Of a stretch of 64,000 nucleotides of DNA, positions 55,545-64,000 are shown in pieces. Where the stretch lies: positions 3,364,501-3,428,500 of the forward strand of contig JAMWBK010000001.1 in NCBI GenBank assembly GCA_029953675.1, in the 5' to 3' direction. The stretch comes from Rhodosorus marinus. Its lineage: Eukaryota; Rhodophyta; Stylonematophyceae; Stylonematales; Stylonemataceae. The notes below the pieces were generated by a model that saw only the letters and a program-made list of their open reading frames with translations, was not told where the DNA came from and made no database searches. How positions within the stretch are numbered: the stretch's first letter is position 1; every line of letters begins with the position of its first letter. Made by a program: the position numbers and the translations under genes.

Positions 55545-56495
55545 GACAAGAACCTTTCAAGAAAGGTCGGGAGAAGCCACGTTGGACCTTCAACTATTTA
55601 TGGAACAAAGTTTCCTCAACAAACACCTTTGAAAGAACAACATTGTACATAGTGTCAGGTGGACTCTGCAAACCACGGTTGCTTCAATGGACAGACTTTC
55701 AGATTTAAAAGGCAATAGAAAATCAAAAGCTTCCAATCCAGATCTGAAGACCTCACAAAGAATCAAGAAAGTTCTCTACACAAAACTCGCCTCTTGCGCA
55801 TCCAAACTGTGGAGAACGCTTTTGAGAAACTCACCGGAACCGAACCATCCGCCATCCGAGTTTTGTTTTTGCACACACGACATTTTCAATCAAAACAAAC
55901 CACAAATTGACTGTAAGGGATCGCCGAACTCGATCTTATAAGTGAAAAATGGTGAAAATATTGATTTAGACGATATTAATAATAGCAAATATTGAAATAT
56001 ATATTGTATATACGTTTTCTACGTCGAGTCAATTTGTTTTTTGCCATTTCATGTTGTTCAGTTTGTGTGGACGATCGAATTTCCTGTAGAAAGAGGTCTT
56101 TTGCAAGGGTTTGTCAATGGCATTGGGGGGGAGGCGCTTGTTGAGCGGCCCCGGGCATTGGGAAGATGAGCACATTTCTTATAAATCATCATCGTTCAGT
56201 CAGAGACAAGGCTACTCTGTGATTCGAGAAAAACTACGCCAAGCAGAGAGAGGATACGCCTCTAAAACTTGGTTGTCAGGTGTCGGATACAGATCGCTTC
56301 GGGGTTCGTTCTTCCATTCGGTGTGCAAAAGGGTTCTGTTCCCATCGCTAGGTTGTGGAGGGGAAGTAGGGTCTGGAGCTCTTGCGGTGATCGCTAAGGA
56401 AAGTTATCTTCGGGTTTCGCTAGTTACATATCTTTTTATTTTTCATTGGCTCTTTAGATATCATAAATCATAAGATGTGCGAGTTTCTCTGCATT
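55545..56495. other. Convergent intergenic region
   Basis: 3' flanks of the PG-binding-domain gene and the minus-strand glycosyltransferase. 55930-56040 is AT-rich. Open frames here are short with no family. Confidence 0.4.
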
Positions 56496-58076
56496 TCAAG
56501 CGACTATGGGCTGCGCCTGCGTAGTTTCCTTCGCCAGTCGTGGAGGCTGGCTGTCCAGCACAAGCTTCTTCAGGAGAACACTCTTCATAATGATGCTCCT
56601 CAGTCCGTAATATGGAATTTCGAAGAAGATGTTCTGGAGGAGCGCCTTCGAGCCTTGAGTGTCGTACAAGATCCGAAGCGTGTCTACGCTTTTCGCCAGA
56701 GCACTCTTGTTCATATCACGGTGAACGATCACGTCTGTGTTCCACGGGTCGATCTCGACCATCTTGTCCGCATAATGCGCACGGAAGAAGCGGGCATTCG
56801 GCCGTTGATTCGCCATGCAAGCTGAGAACGAGAAAGTCGAGTTCGAGATCGCCAGCACGTCACACTGCGACAGAATGTACCAGTCCGGGAACATTCCTGC
56901 TCCGAGATCGGCAAAGTTCTCCGGCAGCTCAGCTCCCAAGGACTCCGAGGTGACTGGGTTGAATTTCGCAAAGTCCCTCAGGACAGTATCAACTTCGTCC
57001 GATGCAACAAAAAGAACCGGGTTCTCCAGCGTCGGCCAAATCTCCTCCAACCATTCCAAGTACCACTGCGTCGGAGCAACATATCCGAAAGACGATGCAG
57101 CAATGTTCTTGTAGTCACCAAGACGAAGGTGACATCCCACCACTGTCCTCTTGCCGTTTTGCCTCAGCTTGTCGTCAATGACCTTATCAAAATGGTTCTT
57201 TAGCGAGGGCACTGGGGTGAAGATGTCCTGAATGCTCTCCTTGAATTGTCTATACACACTTGTGTGCCACTGGAACCACCCCCAGATGTCCACGTTCACT
57301 GGCAAGTCGTTAGTTTCCGCGCTGAGCTGCGACGGGAGAATCTCTGGCACCGGCATGCCGTCGTTCGACTGGGTGATGTACTGAAGGAATTCGTCCGTAA
57401 AGGTAGAGTTTGCCTTGGTCTCACGGGTCTCAATGACCGCCGGAAGGGCGCGCTGGACGACATCATCCTGCAGTCCAAAGAGATCCTTGCCGACCCAGTA
57501 GGGAACCTGCACCTCCGCATCGACGAGCTTCGCATAGCACCTCAGGAAAGCATATTGCAGCAACTGGTTTCCAAATCGTCCCAGTTCTCCGAAGCCTGTC
57601 ATGGTGATGACTGGTTTACCGTGGTACGGCTCGAAGGGGGCAATATTTGCATTCAAAGGAGGCGTTACGTTTCCCAGGCTGAAAATCCGGCTCAGCGCAA
57701 TCTCAGTTTCCTTCTTGTATTTGGTGCTCTTTCCGCCTTCGACGTTCATTTCCTCTTCATCAGAAATGGAAGAAATGGTCATCGACTCAGATGTGAGAGA
57801 GTCCTTGTCATCCTTCTCGATCATGCTCTGGTAGAAGCGCACGATCAGCTCTGCACCATCATCACCAAGTTTCTCTCGGACATCTGATGCACTGGAAGCA
57901 TGATCCAAACCAGCCTGGGAGAATACCATATCCAGAATACCGATCATCTCACGCGATTTGAGACCCACGTTTCCAACGTCTCCATTCGACTGAGCCAGCT
58001 TTTCCAGAACAGGGATCCAAGTGCCCTTCTCCATCTGATCTCGTTCCAAAGATTCACTAGTGCTTAAAACACCCAT
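56496..58076 (-). CDS. GT11-like glycosyltransferase (alpha-1,2-fucosyltransferase type)
   Basis: Likely transfers a deoxyhexose, by analogy fucose from GDP-fucose, to a glycan. Intronless; ATG at 58074-58076, about 526 residues. The N-terminal 140 residues are mostly helical, acidic in part and unrelated to GT11. The GT11 domain begins with TGFGELGRFGNQLLQYAFLR, the family start motif usually written GGLGNQ-x-FQYA. It includes VVGCHLRLGDY, equivalent to the HxRRxD donor-binding motif of alpha-1,2-fucosyltransferases. It ends with LFVASDE and ILSQCDVLAISNSTFSFSAC, matching the conserved ISNSSFS block. There is no signal anchor or other transmembrane segment, unlike Golgi enzymes, so a cytosolic location is inferred. 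The upstream DNA is G-rich on the coding strand with a TATA-like element at 58403-58411. Confidence 0.82.
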   Translation of the reverse strand: MGVLSTSESLERDQMEKGTWIPVLEKLAQSNGDVGNVGLKSREMIGILDMVFSQAGLDHASSASDVREKLGDDGAELIVRFYQSMIEKDDKDSLTSESMTISSISDEEEMNVEGGKSTKYKKETEIALSRIFSLGNVTPPLNANIAPFEPYHGKPVITMTGFGELGRFGNQLLQYAFLRCYAKLVDAEVQVPYWVGKDLFGLQDDVVQRALPAVIETRETKANSTFTDEFLQYITQSNDGMPVPEILPSQLSAETNDLPVNVDIWGWFQWHTSVYRQFKESIQDIFTPVPSLKNHFDKVIDDKLRQNGKRTVVGCHLRLGDYKNIAASSFGYVAPTQWYLEWLEEIWPTLENPVLFVASDEVDTVLRDFAKFNPVTSESLGAELPENFADLGAGMFPDWYILSQCDVLAISNSTFSFSACMANQRPNARFFRAHYADKMVEIDPWNTDVIVHRDMNKSALAKSVDTLRILYDTQGSKALLQNIFFEIPYYGLRSIIMKSVLLKKLVLDSQPPRLAKETTQAQPIVA

Positions 58077-58512
58077 TCTCAACGTTTTCACAAAAAAAAT
58101 TACACTGTTCAAAAAGACGCGACTGATTCTTCAAGCGATCCCTCCCCCTCCCAAACGGTCAATGCACAGTCGTTCCTCCGTGCACACAAGTATGTCTAAA
58201 GGCGATAGCAGTCAAGCAACCCATTCACGAACACCCACTTTTCACGAACCCCACAAACACATAGCCCAAAACAGATCCACCACCCAAAAAGCCACAAAAA
58301 AAACGCTCCTCTACCACAGAATACACCCAAGTCGTTCAACAGATCCTCTACCCACGATCCTCCCCTCACACCCTCCCAAATCTACAGCCCATCTCACCCT
58401 TTCTTATATAGTAGGAGATGGAGTCTCAAACCTAGAAAACCTTACACCCCCCACTATCACCATCAATATCCAGCTCCCCATTTTTCTTCCCCCTTAACCT
58501 CCTACCCATTCC

Positions 58513-58544
<32 letters not shown>

Positions 58545-60110
58545 CACACACACAAACACAAACACACCCCCATAAAATAAATATAAAATCCATTAAATCC
58601 TTCTTTCATACGCTCACAAGACATAAAAATCCTTCCAGATTTCCCATCCATCCCCCCCCCCTCAACATCATCTACAAATTTACGCCCATACGTTTCCCCA
58701 TTCTTGATCCAAAGCCCTAGCCTCATCTTCCATTAATTTATTTCAGTTAAAAAACAAAAACAAAAAACAACTTTTTTAAGTAGAAAAAATATTGACCCTC
58801 TCATCCGGGTGTTAGAGTGCGAGGGGGAGGGGGTGTGTGCAGACGGGGGGTGCCTTTTTCTTTTAGTTTTTAAATAGCACTAGTAAGTTTCTACACTGCA
58901 CTACCCCCTCCCTACTTTCTCTCAACTCTAAAAAAGAGTTATATAGTCTTCGAGAACCATCTAAAAATACATATATATCCAGCCTCTATTGGCCACATTT
59001 AGTTGGGATTTCTTAAATTTATGTGTAGTAGTTGTCCCCCCTCTCTTCTTTTTAGTTCTAAGGAACACTTCTTATGAAGTTCTTAAGGGGGGGCTAGTTT
59101 GTAGATTGACCTTCGTCCCAAAATTTGTATAGTCACTGATCGCTTTATAATTATTTAGAAAAACAATATTAAGCGGAACAAAAAAAATGAACAAGAACTT
59201 TGTTGGGTTTTTAAATGAAAAACAAGATCGGCTGAAATCAACAGCATTTTTCTATTAGCTCAACGGACTCGAGAGTTGGGGAGGAAGAATGGAGAGAGGG
59301 GAGAGAGAAGGTGGGAGGGGCTGGGGGGCGGGGGGGGCCAGGGCAAATAATCCAAAAAATAACTAATTTTCTTATTCACGGACTGATTTTTTTAGGTGTT
59401 AAAATTTTGAGGGGATGAGGCCACAGCAGTTTCGAGAAGCCAGTTGGCTCAAGAAAATAAATAATTTTCTGATAAGTTCTTCCGTTCCTTCTATATTTTG
59501 ATTTACCAATGGGAAGCTAGTACGCAGAAATGGGTGTAATTGTATTTTAAAAGCCGAAATACCTGTGGAGGATGTTCTCGAGAAGGAGGGGGTAGATGTT
59601 AATTTTTGGTTCATATTTTCTGCGGAACTGGAGTTGTACAATGTTTTCTACTCTGTGTAACCACTCGATGTTGGTTGCTGTTTATTGGAAGTAAATGATA
59701 GTTTTGTATTTTAATACGGTGGGACTTCCCCGCCCCTCCCCCCCTTCGGGTAGGAGTGCCGCTAGACGATCTTAGAATATTTCCCATAAAATATTGTACA
59801 AACGAAAGTAACCGTAATAGATTAAAAGAATAAAAAAGAGGGATTTTAGGAATGGGTTTTTCAAGTGCCAAGAATTGGGTCTATTCTTGTAAACTTATTT
59901 TGTATTTCTATGTTTTCAAATGGGGGTCGTGAGCCTCTCGCTCCTACGTGTTTGGAGGTTCTCCTTAGAATTTCAGTACAAATATCAATTGGTTACAAAT
60001 GAAGTATCACGTCCATCCAATAGCGCGCAGTGGACCGATTTGGATCCACGAAACTGGCCAGATTCATGTTCGAAAGTGACGGTTGGCGGCCCTCATCGAA
60101 ATCTCATTAA
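58077..60110. other. Low-complexity flank upstream of the GT11 gene
   Basis: 58100-58700 is C/A-rich on the plus strand and holds a CT dinucleotide run at about 58517-58544 and a TATA-like element for the minus-strand gene. 58700-60110 alternates AT-rich, poly-C and poly-G stretches. No gene was seen. Confidence 0.45.
58403..58411 (-). promoter_or_regulatory. TATA-like element of the GT11 gene
   Basis: CTATATAAG on the minus strand, about 330 nt before the start codon, identical to the element upstream of RAD21/REC8. Confidence 0.45.
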
Positions 60111-62875
60111 TTAAAATATATATTTCATTACTTCAACGGGAAAACTCAATCCATTCGCTAGGAGGTTTGAGGCCCGGGCGAAAATTCTGAATCTAAATAT
60201 GTCCCTGGAGATTCTGGGGGGGGGGTTAATTTGTGTCAGACCGGTTCGCCCCTTTATTTCGATGTTTTTAACTAGTATTTTGGGCACGGATCAAAGTGGC
60301 GGCACACGCGAGTTGCTCAATTGCTGCACCACAGTGTGGATTTGGGGGGTAGGGGGCTGATTCCCTACCCTCGCCTGCTCAGGTGGAATAACATGATTGA
60401 TCAAAATTCCTGTGTGCTGGAGCTCCAGACTCTTCCAAAATCAATCTGAAGCGATAATCTACCAATAGAAAGTTAAATCGGATCTCTAAGATGCCTTTTG
60501 GTACTTGCTTGACGATGGTTCGCTAATACTTCTTTTTCTCCTTTTTCGTTGGTCAACAAAGTACCCGTTTGCCATCCCCATGAAGTTTTTCGTGAGGCCA
60601 AGACGGCAATGTCCATGAACCTTTTCGCAGAAACGACAAAAAAATCTCGTTCCCACCGCTCTTGACCCCCTTCTGAAATTTACAGCCTGATCGTAACCCA
60701 CCCCTCCTCTCCGCGAACAGGCCTATACGATGTCATTATATTGAAATAATCTTTCGTGGCCAGACGAGTGATCTCGGGATTGGCTATGTTCTCTTTCGGC
60801 CTCTGCACTCCGCCACCAACGGAAGACAAATGCTGAATCCTTATTATTTGGTAAAGGAAACCCCTTCCCACAAGTCTCCTCTTTTTCCCCTCGTCCTTGG
60901 CCAAAAAAAAACCGATTGAACACGACGTACAATACGAATACAACAGACTCGATGGAGTTGTCGCGTACAATGTCCGGTTGGGCGGTTGCAATGTATGTTT
61001 TCGCGAAAACCCTATACAGGCACGTGCGGGTGTACTATCGAATGTACGGTCCATTGCATCGGTATGGGAATCCCTCCGGACTCGTGAAGGGAGGGGACCG
61101 AAAACTTTCTCAAATTCACCATACCAAGGATTGTTGAGGGAAACAGAGAGCATTGTCAAATCGACTCGGAACGACAATACCCGATTTCAAATACATTTGA
61201 ACCGGATGGTGACGCGCTCATATTCAAATTGCGGAACGTGGATGAGGAAGCGGGAGGCTTCGGGATTGCTGATTCCTCTTCTCGGGATAATCAACACCCC
61301 CCAGGTTCCACTGGAACGATCTCAGATACCCTCCCTCCCAACAGATAGCGCTACTGCTTTCGGTCCAGAAAGCGAAAGCCGCTGCTCGAATACCCCACAC
61401 CTTGGAATCGAAAATGATTAGCATCGAAACCCTCGATACACACACACCCTCGCTCTGTTAAAACCCCCGCTCCACCTTTCGAGCCTGATGGCGGGCTCTC
61501 TCTTTAACAGGCAAGAGAGGAAAGAATGCGACAGGACTCTTTATTTCCCATTCTGACGAATAACAACCATGTAATATTGCTTACGCAGAGTGGGGAGCTT
61601 CACCACGAAAAATTCATTTGGTCGACCTCAAACAAGAGACGTGCCCTTCCCGCACTCCCCACCTCACCCCCGCTTTTCTTCCCTTCATTGGACAGAGTCT
61701 CCTCTCCTTGTCAACTAATCCATACTCGAAATGTCATCGATGCTCACGTACTCCAAAAATGAATTAAAAACAACAGTGTTTTCCCAAAAATTCGTTCTGA
61801 ATCTAAATTCAGCTCAATAATATAAATATTTCTGAACGTCCCAGCCAACCACTGAGGAGAAGATTGGCTGGGTACAGATCTAGAATTTTGGGGTTAAATG
61901 TTCTCAATGTTTTTTTAATTTTAAGGGTTGATCTAAATATAGACATATCAAATATTCCAAAGCGATGATTGAGGCGGTTGGCGGGGATTCCTTTGGGAGT
62001 TGGGGAGGTAGGTTTCCGGTTTCGATGCTGGTGGGGATGAGGGACGATGTAGACCGCGCGCTTTGGTAATGCCTGTATCATGTGGTCTGTATCTTCCAAC
62101 ACGAAGCATTTCACCATACTTGACAGAAAAACTGTAGATTTGAACGACATGACTTCATAGCTCAGCACACATCAGTTTACTGTTAATTTCTTGACGAAAT
62201 ACGAACCGAACGTTTGAACGACATGAATTTATAGCTGATAACTCAATTCACAGCAGGCTGGGAAACGATACGATCATCCGACAGCGCGGGGGATATCCGA
62301 TCGTGCTAAACAAACTTGATTCGTGTCGCCTTTTCAGTGAGAAGGAGCGGGCGGATTCGATCTTGAAGGATAAGGCCCCAATTTCTGTGCTTCGATGAGC
62401 AAAGCGCGATATGCGATTGAGCTCTTCAAGAGTTTCTCCATCTGCTGGAGAGGATGGCTCACCTACTGACCCCCCACTCTGCCGCTAGCAAACTCTAGCT
62501 CCTGTCTCTGAGTTCGACCAAGGCATTGTTGTGAGTAATGTAATTAATTACCACTCGCGATAGCGAGTTCGGTCCAGGGTAGGCTATTGCGGTGCGGGAT
62601 AGTGGCTCACCGATTGAACTAATCAAAATGTCAATCGTTAGTTCCCGCCTCGGCTTCTTGAAAGAGGCCGCCTCGATCATCCTCCCCCCGACGCAATTTG
62701 CCCTTACTATCTCTAGCCGCGTAGCCCGTTCGCACCCTGAGGAAAATGCCTATATTCGTCGCGCAGTCATTCTTCCGCAAAACCGGACAGAATTTGCTTA
62801 GTGGTTGCTGGTAATTTCTTGCCATGAGCGTTTGGTGCCAGAGCGGAGCTCTGCAGCTTTTCTGTTTCGCAAGGA
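60111..62875. other. Unassigned region
   Basis: Overlapping open frames of up to 170 codons occur on both strands at 60680-61440, but neither reads like a known family. A C-rich stretch at 61440-61700 on the plus strand resembles a leftward promoter. 61750-61990 is AT-rich. Nothing firm could be called. Confidence 0.35.
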
Positions 62876-63448
62876 TTGAACAGCGACATGGATTTGGAGA
62901 AGCCTTCCCAGGACTGGAGCACCAGAAAAACCGTTGTTGCCTTTGAACCTGTCGCCAGCCGTTCGCTGTTTCGCGAAAATCGACATGTCGGGGCGTGTTT
63001 TGCCCTTGCTCTTTGTGGAGCGAAAGATGCAAGGACCGGGTTTGCCTCGCTGGGGCTTCATACAGTTTTAAAAGTCCTCCCATGTACGCCTAATGGGCTT
63101 GATCTCATGCACCCGGATTGGCGGATGAGGGTTGTACCTAGAAGGTTTGGTGTTTTTTTTCACCCTTTACTTCAGCTACTGAGTGTACCGCTTGGTGTCA
63201 ATGCGCCAACTCGTGAGCTTCATTCGAAGCTCCGTGTTGAAAACAAAACGCTTCCCCCCGCGCGGTATTGCAACGATAAGCTCCAGCGAGGCAATCAGAA
63301 ACAAGCCTCTCCTGCATGGGATTTGGATTGGGCATTGGGCCAGTCCAAACTGCGGAATGCGCTGGACCCTGAAAGGAACAAAAGGCTCTTCTACGTTAAT
63401 ACCAACGATGCGCACGTGGGTCGAAAGTGCGAGAGATGTCTGCGCTGA
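62876..63448 (+). mobile_element. Possible retroelement RNase H relic
   Basis: A plus-strand frame of 190 codons whose last third resembles the RT to RNase H junction of Ty3/gypsy elements. A W-x(8)-SKLRNAL segment is followed by P-x(2)-NK, and then FYVNTNDAHVG, similar to the F-x-V-x-TDAS-x-x-G landmark of RNase H. The first two thirds show no landmark. It would be a decayed fragment. A chance frame cannot be excluded. Confidence 0.27.
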
Positions 63449-64000
63449 TTCGGAGATTGAGATAGTGGGCAGACTTTGAACTCTCCTATAGTCTCTCGAA
63501 TAAAACATAGTTCAACGTTGTCTACTCATTCAGACGTATCAATCTACTGAACCCAGACGATATAGTAAGGCTTCTTCCGTACACATGAACCAACGTTGCC
63601 TTTACGAGGCCGAGGATGAGCTTCCTGCCGCTGGATGTGCTCGCAGCGGGGCTGTCGATGAAAGTGTGAATCAGCTATCGACGCTCAAGTGACGCACAGA
63701 ATGATATTTTTGGCTAAGATCTTGTCAGCCGCTCCAGCGCATTGCTTCTCTTGTGATTCTTTTCAGGTGTAACATTGAAGTATGATCCAAGTTGACGCCG
63801 TGGCCGGGTTGATACTCCTCACTGCTGAAATGGTCCTCCAAGAATGCCTTCCTCCACTGAAACCGTCCAGAGCCCAGCTGAAACAACACATCGTTCAGAG
63901 TAATTTTGTTTTGATATCTTCACTGCTCATTGACCCTCCCACACAAAGATCGCCGAGCTCAGAACCGAATACGGACTGATGAATCACTCACCCTGTTGAT
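63449..64000. other. Unassigned right flank
   Basis: No recognised feature up to the right edge. A plus-strand frame at 63782-63979 begins at an ATG but has no family. Confidence 0.35.

Noticed and set aside
58517-58544. CT dinucleotide run as a functional element
   Set aside because: An ordinary microsatellite in a low-complexity upstream region. Nothing indicates function.
60680-61440. Overlapping long frames on both strands
   Set aside because: They are mirror shadows of each other and neither shows a domain, repeat or splice pattern.
1-64000. CRISPR arrays, bacterial operons or prophage
   Set aside because: The DNA is clearly eukaryotic with spliced genes, and no direct repeat-spacer array was seen.

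Overview
This is a window of nuclear DNA from a eukaryote. Most of the genes I can reconstruct are split by short GT-AG introns (69 to 147 nt, mostly 80 to 100 nt). Products include an 80S ribosomal protein (eL39), a cytosolic-type seryl-tRNA synthetase, a mitochondrial uS19, a cohesin kleisin, a spindle-checkpoint protein, a TBC1D7-like Rab-GAP family protein and a P-class PPR protein. A plant-type chloroplast alpha/beta hydrolase, a CBSX3-like protein and the long PPR array suggest a photosynthetic protist, i.e. some alga. The exact lineage (red, green, cryptophyte or other) cannot be read from the window. Genes are separated by kilobases of low-complexity DNA and what look like decayed retroelement pieces.

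Layout. 0-4.4 kb: no firm gene, one possible Ty3/gypsy relic. 4.4-9.2 kb: seryl-tRNA synthetase (+), eL39 (+), mitochondrial uS19 (-). 9.4-11.3 kb: probable retroelement relic. 11.8-13.2 kb: SGNH hydrolase (+). 14.7-16.3 kb: GCNA-type SprT protease (+). 18.1-20.0 kb: PH-domain protein kinase (+). 21.4-23.4 kb: Bub1/BubR1-type checkpoint protein with a decayed kinase domain (+). 26.5-28.2 kb: PPR protein (+). 29.7-30.9 kb: one or two unidentified genes (+). 31.0-32.5 kb: chloroplast-type hydrolase (-). 34.0-34.8 kb: CBS-pair protein (+). 35.1-38.2 kb: two weak candidate genes and a Ser-coding repeat. 38.6-42.4 kb: an unidentified six-exon gene and the RAD21/REC8 kleisin (both -). 43.5-44.3 kb: HAD hydrolase (-). 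47.9-49.1 kb: FCP/SCP-type phosphatase (+). 50.2-51.7 kb: FGGY sugar kinase (+). 53.3-55.5 kb: TBC1D7-like protein and a peptidoglycan-binding-like domain protein (both +). 56.5-58.1 kb: GT11-like glycosyltransferase (-). 58.1-64 kb: mostly low-complexity and relic DNA.

Two proteins act in chromosome segregation (kleisin and Bub1/BubR1) and one in DNA-protein crosslink repair (GCNA). Other genes serve translation, organelle RNA metabolism and sugar or glycan chemistry. There is no operon-like grouping. A recurrent feature is strong strand asymmetry upstream of genes: the coding strand is G/T-rich and C-poor for 200-500 nt before most start codons. The same signature occurs at places where no gene was recognised.

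Exon models were built by eye from splice signals, reading-frame phase and remembered family sequences. No alignment or transcript data were used.
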